Of a stretch of 64,000 nucleotides of DNA, positions 1-8,919 are shown one piece after another. This DNA is from Paenibacillus_S vulneris. Its GTDB lineage: Bacteria > Bacillota > Bacilli > Paenibacillales > NBRC-103111. The translations under genes were made by a program, and so were the position numbers. Within the stretch, counting starts at the first letter, position 1. Each line of letters begins with the position of its first letter. The stretch is from positions 1 through 64,000 of the forward strand of contig NZ_BAABJG010000012.1 in assembly GCF_039543185.1 (NCBI RefSeq), read 5' to 3'. The notes under the pieces were generated by a model, which did not search any database, was not told the origin of the DNA, and saw only the letters and a list, made by a program, of their open reading frames with translations.

Positions 1-42
1 ACATTAACGCGGTGTCGTGATAAAAAAATGAGCATAAAGAAT

Positions 43-100
43 GGCTGTCGAGACTTTTTCGACAGCCTGACAGACCGCCAATTTGGGCGGTCTTGTTTTG
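43..100 (+). terminator. Tandem terminator hairpins of a gene left of the window
   Basis: Two consecutive hairpins: arms GGCTGTCGA (43-51) and TCGACAGCC (59-67), then GACCGCC (73-79) and GGCGGTC (86-92) followed by TTGTTTTG. The T-rich tail is on the plus strand, so it most likely ends a rightward gene outside the window. Confidence 0.6.
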
Positions 101-139
101 TTTAAAAGACTTATTTTAGAGAAAGTTGCTATTTAGGAA

Positions 140-250
140 GTGGGGTATGCCTCGGAGGAGTTTACGTCCGCCTTTGAAACCCGTGAAATTACCAATAAAT
201 CCGATCACAGTTTCACGGGTTTCAACAGCGGCTGGAGGGGCATACCCCAC
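140..250. repeat. Large palindromic repeat, copy 1
   Basis: Imperfect palindrome of 111 bp. The ends are a perfect 12-bp inverted repeat (GTGGGGTATGCC at 140-151, its complement at 239-250), and an inner perfect 15-bp arm lies at 174-188 and 211-225. The end sequence and the internal GGAGGAG...CGTCCGCC and CAGCGGCTGGAGG segments recur in the copies at 18190, 32878, 51594 and 52661. The inner arm differs from the other copies (TTGAAACCCGTGAAA here against TTGTTGTCAGGAAAT elsewhere) yet is still self-complementary. It carries no gene. Confidence 0.8.
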
Positions 251-290
251 TGTATTATATGGCAACATTTCATGCTTTGGCTTCTTCAGC

Positions 291-329
291 AAAAAGACCG
301 CCTCTATCGATATCGAGGCGATCTTTTTT
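291..329. terminator. Bidirectional terminator
   Basis: Stem AAAAAGACCGCCTC (291-304) with GAGGCGATCTTTTTT (315-329) and an 8-base loop. T-runs occur on both strands. It lies just past the stop codon of the leftward sugar porter. Confidence 0.7.
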
Positions 330-338
330 CAATGCAGC

Positions 339-1733
339 TTATGCTTTTTCAGCCGACCAGAGAGATTCAATTTCCTCCAGTGACTTGCCTTTGGTCTCAG
401 GAACTACACGCCAGGTGAACAGAACCGTGATCAAGGACATGATCCCGAAGATCCAGAAGGTCATTGCAGGTCCAGCCGAATTTAGCATGGGCGGGAACGA
501 CTGCGAAACGACGTAATCGGCTGCCCAAAGCGCCATAGAAGCTATGGCTGTAGCTCTGCCGCGAATCCGGTTAGGGAAAATTTCGGCTAACAGGACCCAA
601 ACGACAGGGCCGAGCGAAACGGCAAAGGCTGCGACATAGAGCAGGATGAAGATCAGCACAAGCGGTCCGGAGGTATGTCCCGTATGAAACGCGATGCCAA
701 TTACGGCCAGACAAAGCGTCATAACAGAAGAACCGACGAGCAGCAAAGCTTTGCGGCCTACTTTATCAATCAGCCATAGTGCCAGAATAGTAAACAAGAA
801 ATTAATGAATCCTACTAATATCGTCTGCACCAGCGATGCGTTCGTACCTGCGCCGGTTTGCTTAAAGATCTCCGGAGCGTAATACATGATGGCGTTAATA
901 CCGGTAATTTGCTGAAGAACCGCTAACGCTACGCCGACGATAAGAGCAATTCTAAGACCTGGACGGAACAATTGACGGATAGACGATCCTTTTTCCTGCT
1001 TGAAGCTTTCTTTAATATCCAATACCTCTTGACGGGCCAGCTCCTCCCCGTGAATCTTCAACAGAATCGGCAGCGCTTCAACCGGTCTGCCTTGCTTGAT
1101 CAGCCATCTAGGGCTCTCAGGTACAAAGAAGAGCAGCACAAGAAATATAATTCCGGGAATAGCGCCGACTCCGAACATCCAACGCCATGCGGTAGATATG
1201 TTCCAGGCTTCATTCCCAGCCCCGGCAATGCCGGAGTTTACAAAGTACACAAGGAAAATCCCGGTAACGGTTGCAAGCTGATTCAAAGCAACAAGACGTC
1301 CACGGTATTTCGCGGGCGCGATTTCGGCATTGTACAACGGGCACAAGGTAGATGTAATCCCGATCCCGAGACCCCCGATCATGCGGGCGATGATATAGCC
1401 GGTGAATGTATCCGGAATGGCCGAACCGATCGATCCTATAACAAAAAGAATGGCGGCAGCGATCAGAACCTTTTTCCGGCCGAACCTGTCACTTAAAACC
1501 CCGGAGCTCGCTGCCCCGATAATACAACCGATAATAAGGCTGGATACGGCCCAGCCGACCTGCAATTCATTCAAGTCGAAGCGGGCTTGCATAAAGCCGA
1601 TAGCTCCCGAAACGACGGCTGTATCAAATCCAAATAATAAACCGCCTAACGCGGCCACTATGGAAACGAGCGTAACGAACTTCATGCTTCCTTGTTCGGC
1701 TTGCTCGTCCGTTTTTGTCATGGTCATATCCAT
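339..1733 (-). CDS. MFS sugar porter (AraE/XylE/IolT-type sugar:H+ symporter)
   Basis: Membrane transporter of 464 residues with 12 predicted helices, the normal size for the sugar porter family of the major facilitator superfamily. Family signatures are visible: GRLVALNQL in the first half, PESPRWL before the central cytoplasmic loop, QQITGINAIMYY in helix 7 and PETKGKSLEEI at the C-terminus. These point to a monosaccharide or polyol symporter such as arabinose, xylose, galactose or myo-inositol; the substrate cannot be read from sequence. The ATG is preceded by GGGGAG at 8 bases. It stands alone, with a terminator right after the stop. Confidence 0.9.
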   Translation of the reverse strand: MDMTMTKTDEQAEQGSMKFVTLVSIVAALGGLLFGFDTAVVSGAIGFMQARFDLNELQVGWAVSSLIIGCIIGAASSGVLSDRFGRKKVLIAAAILFVIGSIGSAIPDTFTGYIIARMIGGLGIGITSTLCPLYNAEIAPAKYRGRLVALNQLATVTGIFLVYFVNSGIAGAGNEAWNISTAWRWMFGVGAIPGIIFLVLLFFVPESPRWLIKQGRPVEALPILLKIHGEELARQEVLDIKESFKQEKGSSIRQLFRPGLRIALIVGVALAVLQQITGINAIMYYAPEIFKQTGAGTNASLVQTILVGFINFLFTILALWLIDKVGRKALLLVGSSVMTLCLAVIGIAFHTGHTSGPLVLIFILLYVAAFAVSLGPVVWVLLAEIFPNRIRGRATAIASMALWAADYVVSQSFPPMLNSAGPAMTFWIFGIMSLITVLFTWRVVPETKGKSLEEIESLWSAEKA

Positions 1734-2189
1734 AGGAATGCTCCCCTTTCTGTCTTACCTCTGTTGCGAACGAGTTCATTATAGCACGCGTAAGAACGGG
1801 GACGGCGACCGATCGTCTTCACTTATTTGTGTTGTTCCTGCATTTAATTTGCCCTGATTTTTTAAAGGGATTCAAAACGGGAAAGGTAGCACATATTTGT
1901 TGCTTGGTAGCAAAAAAGTGCTTGGGGATCGGTAAAAACGAATGACGTGATATTGATGTGATCTAAGGACTTAGGGGGAAGTTATATTTTTTTGGCAGGG
2001 ACGGCTGACATCAGTTGAAAAAAGGTAAAATAGGATATTTTTAAATTATTATGAAGTGGGAAGCGTATCTGGTCGATAAAAAGTAAAAGCTCACTGTGAT
2101 TGAAAAGGGGCACCTTTAATCGAAATTATTGTTGAATCTTCAGCTTTTAGTTTTAAATATATCAAATTGATACTGGGAGGTGCGACTTA
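1734..2189. other. Long AT-rich intergenic stretch, no gene seen
   Basis: About 450 bp. TATAAT on the minus strand about 50 bp upstream of the sugar porter start may be its -10 box, but no good -35 accompanies it. Nothing else recognisable; AT content rises toward the remnant that begins near 2190. Confidence 0.4.
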
Positions 2190-2428
2190 TGCAAAGGAAT
2201 TTCGCTTCCGACAGAAGCTTTGCTGCCCCAAAAAATAATAAAAGATAGCGATTTTTTATTTTGGCTTAATATGTTAGAAATAAAAGATAAAAAAGCAATA
2301 AAGAAAAATTAGCAATTGTTCAGCGTCTAGTAAACGACTGGAATAACCGGGATGTAGAACACCAAAAATGGAGAATCCTATATGCTGATGAAGATAGCGA
2401 CTTACCGAGGAGATATTCTCGTACATAG
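2190..2428 (+). pseudogene. Decayed duplicate of the downstream membrane-protein gene
   Basis: Conceptual translation in one frame gives ...LPTEALLPQKI followed by DSDFLFWLNML and DKKAIKK, then after a one-base frameshift LAIVQRLVNDW, HQKWRILYADED and a stop. These match, in order, TQAWLPPKI, DSDYLSMLN, DKKTSKQQ, LVIVQNLVEDW and SQKWRLIYVNKD of the intact protein at 2462-3220. It is therefore the C-terminal half of a related gene, frameshifted and without a start. The order remnant then intact copy suggests tandem duplication followed by decay of the first copy. Confidence 0.75.
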
Positions 2429-2461
2429 ATAGGGGAAAGCATTAAAATTGAAGGACGTGTT

Positions 2462-3220
2462 ATGTTGCAAACAAAAAGAATTGGAATGATTTCATTACTT
2501 ACTGGGACAGTGCTACTGATTTTATCAGTCTACCCCCTCTTTTCCATATTTCGAGAGAGTTGGTTGAGTTCCAATGTGAATTCAAGATATGATATAAAAC
2601 CGGTCATTGATATATTCAATAAGCATGATGTTGCTAAAGAGCTAAAGTCAAAAAATATATTGGCCTCTCCGTTCGAATGGGAAGGTAACGTAATAGAGGT
2701 AATAACAAAAGATACTGGTAAGGATTCACCAAAGTCCAATGTTAAATTTAGAAAAGATAAACACATAATGTTAGTAACAATTAAAATCAATGGAAAAGAA
2801 GTAACTGAACCAACACAAGCTTGGCTTCCTCCTAAAATTGAGGAGGATAGTGATTATTTATCTATGCTAAATGTTGTTATAGTTTCTGATAAGAAAACCA
2901 GTAAACAACAATTAGTTATTGTCCAAAACTTGGTGGAAGATTGGAACGGATGGCAAATTGAATCGCAAAAATGGCGACTAATTTATGTGAATAAGGATAA
3001 GACAATAGGGGAAGAGACATTTTCTTATCCAGAACGTTCGGAACATTTGCTGGGTGTGAAGCTAGTACAGATTTCTTCACAAGCATCAACATTTATTGGG
3101 TATACTACTAATTACTACTTACCCAATATTTTCTATCCGCTCCTCTACCCTCTATTCACTTCTTTGTTAGGCTTCATACTACTTATAGTTGGGGCGATTT
3201 GGTACAAAAAAGTAACTTGA
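2462..3220 (+). CDS. Unknown protein with two terminal membrane helices
   Basis: 252 residues, not recognised. A hydrophobic segment at about residues 8-28 and another at about 222-246 frame a hydrophilic, presumably external, domain of about 190 residues rich in K, I and E. AAGGA lies six bases before the ATG. Base composition is much more AT-rich than the neighbours, and a frameshifted relative lies immediately upstream, so it looks like a small acquired family. No transporter or enzyme motif is visible. No clear terminator follows. Confidence 0.7.
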   Translation: MLQTKRIGMISLLTGTVLLILSVYPLFSIFRESWLSSNVNSRYDIKPVIDIFNKHDVAKELKSKNILASPFEWEGNVIEVITKDTGKDSPKSNVKFRKDKHIMLVTIKINGKEVTEPTQAWLPPKIEEDSDYLSMLNVVIVSDKKTSKQQLVIVQNLVEDWNGWQIESQKWRLIYVNKDKTIGEETFSYPERSEHLLGVKLVQISSQASTFIGYTTNYYLPNIFYPLLYPLFTSLLGFILLIVGAIWYKKVT

Positions 3221-3388
3221 CGCTTGTGTTTGTTATGGATGATGGGGTGAGATAGATTCGTTCAGTTCGATGTTTTCTTACTTTATCAAAAGTAAGGCGA
3301 AGTCACTTGAATGAGCCTTTTTCTACCTAGAATCCACGGAATAAGAAGTTTTGGAAATCAGGTACAGGCAGCAGAAAAAGTATGAATG

Positions 3389-3417
3389 ACTATCCCTAGC
3401 CGAACTCTAGGGATAGT
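3389..3417 (-). terminator. Terminator of the TetR/membrane-protein pair
   Basis: Perfect 11-bp stem ACTATCCCTAG / CTAGGGATAGT with a 7-base loop, 11 bases past the stop of the leftward gene. On the minus strand it is followed by a moderately T-rich stretch ending in CTTTTTC. Confidence 0.5.
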
Positions 3418-3427
3418 GCGTCCCCTC

Positions 3428-4000
3428 TCACCCCACCCCCAACACATCCGTTACTAATGCCAACACAAGCAGCAAACCCATAACCCCGCTGGCCGCGAAG
3501 GCCCAAGCTCTTGTTTTACCAGCGCTGCCGGATAATAAAGAACGTGCATACATAATAAACCCAATGACAAGCAGCAAAAGCTCCAACGCTATGCTGACGG
3601 CTGGAAGCTGCCATAACCCGAAACCAAGGAGAGGAAGGTTTCCTAAGTTGCCTGGGAGCAAGGGAAGGTCCATCCGATGCACTAGCAGATCGAGCAGCCA
3701 ATGGCTGAAGACAACGGAGCCGATGACGAGGCCGCTGCGTTTTCCCCAGAAGGTTCGGGCCAGCAGGCCGGCAAGGAAAGAGATAAGGAGTGCCCCTGCT
3801 AAGGAATGGGTATAATCGGCATGGATAATGCTTGCCCCATATCCGGTTCCATCAACAGGCTCCATCGTTTCTACACCCGACAAGAAAAGCGGAACAAACA
3901 CAACGTCCAGCAGCTGCGTGCTCAGCATGAGTGCCCACAATGGCACTTCCGGAGTCTTTGCTTTCACCGCGGCAGCCAGGCCGAAATGTCCTGCGAACAT
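3428..4000 (-). CDS. Polytopic membrane protein, YdjM/DUF457-like (tentative)
   Basis: 190 residues with about four hydrophobic segments. Histidines and acidic residues sit in conserved-looking settings: HADYTHSLAGA near residue 60 and HWLLDLLVHRMDLPL near residue 100. This H/D pattern in a small membrane protein resembles the membrane-bound metal-dependent hydrolase group (YdjM, DUF457); I am not certain of the assignment. The start has GGAAGGG 8 bases upstream. It lies 120 bp downstream of, and on the same strand as, the TetR gene, and is the likely target of that regulator. Confidence 0.6.
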   Translation of the reverse strand: MFAGHFGLAAAVKAKTPEVPLWALMLSTQLLDVVFVPLFLSGVETMEPVDGTGYGASIIHADYTHSLAGALLISFLAGLLARTFWGKRSGLVIGSVVFSHWLLDLLVHRMDLPLLPGNLGNLPLLGFGLWQLPAVSIALELLLLVIGFIMYARSLLSGSAGKTRAWAFAASGVMGLLLVLALVTDVLGVG

Positions 4001-4120
4001 GTTACATCCCTTCCTTTCGTTGAGTGGAGCGGGCTCTGGAGTCCAGCCACCCGCATCCTGCGCTAAAAAGAATAACGAACAACAAAAAACTCATAGCCTT
4101 CCACTCCTTTAGGTTTCTGG

Positions 4121-4708
4121 TTAAGCAATGATTTCCGGGTTCTGTTTCATAGCTTCAATACCCGCAAGGAAGGTATCGATCAGCAGGCGGAAGCTGACAT
4201 CGAGATCAAGCGGCAGTCCAAAGCCGCCTCGCTGTTCCAATGAAGCAAAACCATGCAGAAGGCTGCGTAATCCCCGTACGGCATGAATGGCGGCATCACC
4301 CTGCAGATCGTAAGCGTGCAGCACGCGTACGGCGAGGTCGACGATGTCTCCTCCGACCTTTTGGATCTCCATGTCCGCCGGTTCGGGGGCGCGAAGAGTT
4401 GCATCGTACAAACCCGGATGGGAGCGGGCAAATGAAATATATGCTTCGCTTATTGCGTGGACGGCGGCAGCACCGGACCGGCCTACGGCCGCGTGCGTCA
4501 TGCAATCGAGCAGCTGCTCCAGCCCGTAAACGGCGAGCTTTTTGCGAAGACCGGGCAATCCGTTGACATGGTTGTATAGGGAGGGGGATTTGATATCCAG
4601 CTTTTGAGCCAGAGATGCCAGCGTAATCTCATCCAGCCCTTGAGAGTCGGCCATTTCTGCTGCCGCTTGCAAAATCGTGGACAAATCAAGTCCGATTCGT
4701 GGTGACAT
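4121..4708 (-). CDS. TetR-family regulator with WHG-type C-terminal domain
   Basis: 195 residues. The N-terminal helix-turn-helix (about residues 8-50, ending SPSLYNHVNGLPGLRKKL) is typical of TetR. The C-terminal half, with GAAAVHAISEAYISFARSHPGLYDA, fits the WHG ligand-binding domain. The gene is preceded by two inverted repeats overlapping its promoter, so it very likely represses itself and the membrane protein gene behind it. Inducer unknown. Start ATG with GGAG upstream. Confidence 0.85.
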   Translation of the reverse strand: MSPRIGLDLSTILQAAAEMADSQGLDEITLASLAQKLDIKSPSLYNHVNGLPGLRKKLAVYGLEQLLDCMTHAAVGRSGAAAVHAISEAYISFARSHPGLYDATLRAPEPADMEIQKVGGDIVDLAVRVLHAYDLQGDAAIHAVRGLRSLLHGFASLEQRGGFGLPLDLDVSFRLLIDTFLAGIEAMKQNPEIIA

Positions 4709-4728
4709 GGGTAAGCTCCTTTTCGAAT

Positions 4729-4778
4729 AAAACTAATAATGTTAGTTTTATAATAACTAATGATATTAGTTTTGACAA
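4729..4778 (-). promoter_or_regulatory. Promoter with two TetR operators
   Basis: On the minus strand TTGTCA (4773-4778) and TATTAT (4750-4755) are separated by exactly 17 bp. Two inverted repeats with the same architecture, AACTAA-N5-TTAGTT, lie at 4755-4771 (inside the spacer) and 4729-4749 (extended to AAAACTAA-N5-TTAGTTTT, near the start point). Their centres are 24 bp apart. Placement over the promoter is that of an autorepression site. Confidence 0.8.
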
Positions 4779-4975
4779 TAGGGTAATTCCATAAAATGAA
4801 AAAAATATAAGCTTATGTGGTGTTAAGCAAGAGGGAATTGCTTGAAGTACGTTTAGGTCGGCAATTATAATAAATAGAAAGTATGTTCGATAATGGACAT
4901 GGCTCTCAGGAAGACTTTTTAGAAAATGCATGAGTGATTTGATACTAAAAAAGATCCTTGGAAATGAGGAATCCC

Positions 4976-5653
4976 ATGACATCCTTATTCGAATTACATG
5001 CGGACGAGCCTAGGCTTCGTCAGTTATGCCTTCAAGACACCAGATTAGCTATGCTGGTCAGAGCGGTGGGTCCGTTAAACGTGCCGAAGAGAACGGACGG
5101 TTTTGAATATTTGGCCAAGTCGCTCATTAACCAGCAGCTTTCGGTCAAAGCGGCAGCGACGATCTGTCAGCGCGTGGAGCAGCAGTGCGGCGGGATCACA
5201 CCAGATTCCATGCTCAATACATCGGAGGACATCCTGCGCGCCGCGGGCGTTTCCAGGCCCAAGATCGGATACATCCAAGGGCTGGCCCAGCTGGTCAAGC
5301 AGGGAGAAATCGACTTTGCCGCATGGGAAGGGATGAGCGATGAGGATGCTATCGAGGCATTGACGAAGATCAAAGGAATTGGCCGATGGACGGCGGAAAT
5401 GTTTCTGATTTTTTTCATGGGCTGGGACAATGTTCTGTCGATGGGGGATGCCGGGCTTCGCCGTGCAGCGTTGTGGCTCTATGAAGGGGAAAAAGGAAAC
5501 GGAGCCGCTGTGTTGGAGCAGCAAAGTGTGGCTTGGGAGCCTTACCGATCGATTGCCTCTTTGTATTTATGGGAAGCCATCAACCAGGGTCATGTCGTTG
5601 AGGGGCCGTATAGCAAATTTTGCGAGAAGCTCGCAGAGCAGCAGCGTGAATAG
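4976..5653 (+). CDS. DNA-3-methyladenine glycosylase II (AlkA-like)
   Basis: 225 residues, HhH-GPD superfamily base-excision enzyme that removes alkylated purines. The helix-hairpin-helix reads LTKIKGIGRWTAEMFL and the catalytic aspartate lies in SMGDAGLRRA. It lacks the N-terminal domain of E. coli AlkA, as is usual for shorter bacterial relatives. I place the start at ATG 4976 because GAGGA lies five bases upstream; TTG 4958 and ATG 4964 have no such site. It ends 8 bp before an alkyltransferase-like gene, so the two form an alkylation-damage pair. Confidence 0.88.
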   Translation: MTSLFELHADEPRLRQLCLQDTRLAMLVRAVGPLNVPKRTDGFEYLAKSLINQQLSVKAAATICQRVEQQCGGITPDSMLNTSEDILRAAGVSRPKIGYIQGLAQLVKQGEIDFAAWEGMSDEDAIEALTKIKGIGRWTAEMFLIFFMGWDNVLSMGDAGLRRAALWLYEGEKGNGAAVLEQQSVAWEPYRSIASLYLWEAINQGHVVEGPYSKFCEKLAEQQRE

Positions 5654-5661
5654 GGGAGCGG

Positions 5662-5982
5662 GTGAAGGGAATGACGCCTTTTACTAGGCAGGTGATCGAT
5701 ATTATTAAAGCCATACCGGAAGGGCATGTCATGACTTACGGGCAAATTGCGGAATTAGCCGGAAGCCGGAGAGCGGCGAGACAGGTCGTGAGAATTCTTC
5801 ATTCGTCCAGTAAAAAATACAATCTCCCGTGGTACCGGGTCGTCAATGCCAAAGGCGAGATAGGGCTCCAGGGAGACGAAGCCCGTTTCCTGCAAATCAT
5901 GCACCTGCAAAATGAAGGGGTCGCCGTGGACGACGAGGGCAAAATGGATTTGACCCGCTGGCAGTACCACCCGGAAGAATGA
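5662..5982 (+). CDS. Alkyltransferase-like protein (MGMT-fold, Atl type)
   Basis: 106 residues covering only the DNA-binding domain of O6-methylguanine methyltransferase. The acceptor-cysteine motif PCHRV is replaced by PWYRVVNA, so the protein cannot accept an alkyl group. Atl proteins of this kind bind O6-alkylguanine and hand the lesion to nucleotide excision repair. Helix-turn-helix and arginine-finger region TYGQIAELAGSRRAARQV are present. GTG 5662 and ATG 5671 are both possible starts. Probably co-transcribed with the glycosylase. Confidence 0.85.
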   Translation: MKGMTPFTRQVIDIIKAIPEGHVMTYGQIAELAGSRRAARQVVRILHSSSKKYNLPWYRVVNAKGEIGLQGDEARFLQIMHLQNEGVAVDDEGKMDLTRWQYHPEE

Positions 5983-6113
5983 AGGGAATAAAAGTTAGCG
6001 GTTTATTAACGATCTGACTTATATACCTTGTAAACCATTAAGGGCATGTAGAAATTACCTGAGCTTGGGCTGGGGGAATACAGGCCTTTTTTAGCTTTTA
6101 TATAGCCAAAAGC

Positions 6114-7457
6114 TTAATTCTCCTGCCCGCGATAATCAGTCGGAGTCATTCCGGTCACTTTTTTAAACACCCGGCTGAAATAGTTGGGGTCCTTGTAGCC
6201 TACCTCGAAGCAAACCTCTTTGAGACTTAATTCATTGGAAGCCATCAGCTCTTTGGCTCTCTCGATTCTAAGCCGGGTGAGAAAGTCGATAAAGGTTTCC
6301 CCTATATGCTGCTTGAACACTTTGCTGAAATAGTGGGGATTGAGGTGCACGACGTCAGCGACCTCCTCAAGCGAAATATCTTCGGTGAACTTGCTCTCGA
6401 TGTAGCTTTTGGCTTTATCCAGGACATGGATCGTCTGTTCCTCGCGCTCCTCGCGAATGCGCTGCAAGGCAGACAGCACGTAGGACCGGTGCTCGGCGGA
6501 TTCCCTGTGATCGCTTGCACGGGCAAGGGCAGAGCCTCCGCCGTGCTTGGTTACTTCTTCAAACAGGCAGACTTTGCCGCTCTCCTCAAAATAAGTCGAA
6601 GCAAAGACAGCTTCGAAATACGATTTGCGCAGTCCCTCGACATTCGAATGAGTCGAACCGATGCCGATGGAGGCTGTAAGTGCTAGTTGGCGTTCCGTCA
6701 GAGCGCATATCTTCTCTCCGTACTGCCGCAGGGTCGATAGCCAGTCCGAGCCCTGCGCGGCGGCAGCTTTGCTCAGAAAGACCGCCATATGCCGGTCGAT
6801 GAAGGAGCTGACGAGAGAAGGTCCGGCAAAATGAGATTTAGCGAAGCTGCGGACCGTATCGTAGATTTTGGTCTTATCCTGCGAGTAAACATGATCGGAG
6901 AAGGCGATCACGATCGAGCAGCCTTGCTCCAGCGGGAAGCTCAGCCATTCGGACAGCAAGGGAGCGCTGGCTCCCGTCACCTGGTCTACCATGAACATGA
7001 GGGCCAGCTCATTCTCTACGAGCGGCTGCAGCTGAGAGACCTTGTCCCTAAGCTGAAGGTCCTCTGCCCGTTTCAGGCGCTCCCGTTCCAGCTCATCGAC
7101 AAGCTGCTGCAGGATCTGAACGACTTGCTCCCGCCGCGCCGGCTTCACGATATATTCCTTTACGCCGAGGGTCAGCGCTTCTTTGGCATAGGAGAAATAG
7201 TCGTATGCGGTGACGAGCACCATCTTGGTCTCGGGCAGCAGCCTTTTGATCTCCCGAAGCGCATCCAGACCTTGAATGCCGGGCATATTGACATCCATCA
7301 GCACGATCTGCGGGCGGTGCTCTTCCGCCCGTTCAATGGCCATCCGGCCGTTCTCGGCATGAATGACTTCGAACTGGCCGGGCAGCATGTTCTGAACGAT
7401 CCATTCGAGCCCTTCGCGCTCCAAAGCCTCATCATCGGCTATCAACAGACGATACAT
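6114..7457 (-). CDS. YesN-type response regulator (receiver + AraC helix-turn-helix)
   Basis: About 447 residues. Receiver domain at 1-120 with phospho-acceptor in VLMDVNMPGIQG, acidic pair in IADDEA and lysine in KEYIVKPARRE. A middle region of low similarity follows, then two AraC helix-turn-helices (about 345-445) ending FSRVFKKVTGMTPTDYRG. I prefer ATG 7457 (MYRLLIADDEA); GTG 7469 lies too close to AAAGGAG. The gene overlaps the kinase gene, so it is its partner. It should activate a sugar-uptake or degradation operon, but none adjoins it here. Confidence 0.88.
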   Translation of the reverse strand: MYRLLIADDEALEREGLEWIVQNMLPGQFEVIHAENGRMAIERAEEHRPQIVLMDVNMPGIQGLDALREIKRLLPETKMVLVTAYDYFSYAKEALTLGVKEYIVKPARREQVVQILQQLVDELERERLKRAEDLQLRDKVSQLQPLVENELALMFMVDQVTGASAPLLSEWLSFPLEQGCSIVIAFSDHVYSQDKTKIYDTVRSFAKSHFAGPSLVSSFIDRHMAVFLSKAAAAQGSDWLSTLRQYGEKICALTERQLALTASIGIGSTHSNVEGLRKSYFEAVFASTYFEESGKVCLFEEVTKHGGGSALARASDHRESAEHRSYVLSALQRIREEREEQTIHVLDKAKSYIESKFTEDISLEEVADVVHLNPHYFSKVFKQHIGETFIDFLTRLRIERAKELMASNELSLKEVCFEVGYKDPNYFSRVFKKVTGMTPTDYRGQEN

Positions 7458-8919
7458 CGGTCGGTTCACTCTCCTTTCTATCAGGGATACGGATCAGAAT
7501 ACGGGTTCCTTCCCCAGGCTTGCTTTCAATGTGGATCAGATCATTCCGTCCGTACAACAATTGCAGACGCTTAAATACATTCGCCGTCCCCAGTCCCGTG
7601 GACGGTTTCTTCGCTTGCTCCGATGCTTCTCCGACAGCGGGGCGTACGTTCCCCTCCAGACGGAGGAGCCTTTGCCGGACGTCCTCACTCATTCCGGCGC
7701 CGTTATCCTCGACGGCCAGACAGACACCTTCGGCATCCCGCCAGACGGCGATGCGGATCATGGCGCCTTGCTCCATGCGCTCAATGCCGTGCAAAAAGGC
7801 GTTCTCCACCAATGGCTGAATGGTAAGGGCGGGAATGGGCGCCGATAGAGCGGAAGCATCGATATCCATTTCGAAACGTACCCGGTCGCGAAAGCGGGCC
7901 TGCTGAATCGCGATATATTCTTTCAAATGATCAAGCTCGTCCTTCAGTGTCACCGGCTGGTCCAGCTTGCTCAAGTTATAGCGCAGCAGATTGGACATGG
8001 ATACGATAAGGTCGCTCGTTTTCTCGGCTCCTTCAATCAACGCCAGCTTGGAAAGCACATTGAGCGTATTGAACAGAAAATGGGGCTGGATCTGGCTTTG
8101 CAGCGCCTTAAGCTCCAATTCCTTCACGAGACGGTCCTTCTCGAGGCTTTCCTTATCCTTTTCAATGAGTGCGGATAAATCCGCCATCATTTGCTGGAAG
8201 GTATCGGATAATATCCCCAGCTCATCCTCCGAACGAGGGGGAGCGGCTTCGCTGGCTGACTCCAGCTGGCCTTTGGATACACGCTGGGCCATCCGGACAA
8301 GGCGGCGAACCGGTCCGGTAATGCTCCCGGATATCCATAAGGCGAGCCCGATCCCGAGCAGCGTGTTGACGATAAACACGGCGGCTCCCAGCCGGTTCAA
8401 CCGGTTGTTCTCCACTTGAAGCTGCTGGTAGGCAGGCTGGTACGAGCTCAGCTCCAGATCGACGAGGCTTTGTCCGGCCTCCCGGATAAACCCGAGTGTG
8501 GATTCCGCTTCTTCATAATGGCTTAACGCCATGGAAGGAGAGTGCTCCAGGGAGGAGGAGAGAGAGGCCTGCTCCTGCTCCTTCAGCGTATCCAGCATGT
8601 GAACGTAGCTTGTCAGCTCCGAAGGGTGAAGAGAGGACGGGAGCTGTGCCGAGAGCTCCTCGCGAATGGCGGCCAGTTCTGCTTGTCCCCGTTCGAGCTC
8701 GGTTGTATCAGTTCCTTCCGGATTCAGCAAATAGCCGTACAGCGACTTTAATGTTTGCTCGGCCGTTTGAGCGGACTGCTTGTACTGCAGCATCCGGTGC
8801 ATCATGCGGTCATAGCTGGTCTGGACGATCTTCTCGCTCTGAAAGACGAAGAAGGTCACGGCATTAGCCAGCAGCACCAGCAACGGGATAAACAGCAGCA
8901 GCTTGGTGCGGATCGTCAT
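7432..8919 (-). CDS. LytS/YesM-type sensor histidine kinase
   Basis: About 495 residues. Membrane helix near residues 7-25, external domain with long helices to about 180, second membrane helix (AAVFIVNTLLGIGLALWI), HAMP linker, His_kinase domain with phospho-histidine in QIQPHFLFNTLNVLSKL, and ATPase domain with IQPLVENAFLHGIE, VEDNGAGM and STGLGTANVFKRL. ATG 8919 is preceded by AGGAGG at 9 bases and overlaps the stop of the binding-protein gene (ATGA). The small external domain fits signal input from that binding protein rather than direct sugar binding. Confidence 0.88.
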   Translation of the reverse strand: MTIRTKLLLFIPLLVLLANAVTFFVFQSEKIVQTSYDRMMHRMLQYKQSAQTAEQTLKSLYGYLLNPEGTDTTELERGQAELAAIREELSAQLPSSLHPSELTSYVHMLDTLKEQEQASLSSSLEHSPSMALSHYEEAESTLGFIREAGQSLVDLELSSYQPAYQQLQVENNRLNRLGAAVFIVNTLLGIGLALWISGSITGPVRRLVRMAQRVSKGQLESASEAAPPRSEDELGILSDTFQQMMADLSALIEKDKESLEKDRLVKELELKALQSQIQPHFLFNTLNVLSKLALIEGAEKTSDLIVSMSNLLRYNLSKLDQPVTLKDELDHLKEYIAIQQARFRDRVRFEMDIDASALSAPIPALTIQPLVENAFLHGIERMEQGAMIRIAVWRDAEGVCLAVEDNGAGMSEDVRQRLLRLEGNVRPAVGEASEQAKKPSTGLGTANVFKRLQLLYGRNDLIHIESKPGEGTRILIRIPDRKESEPTDVSSVDSR

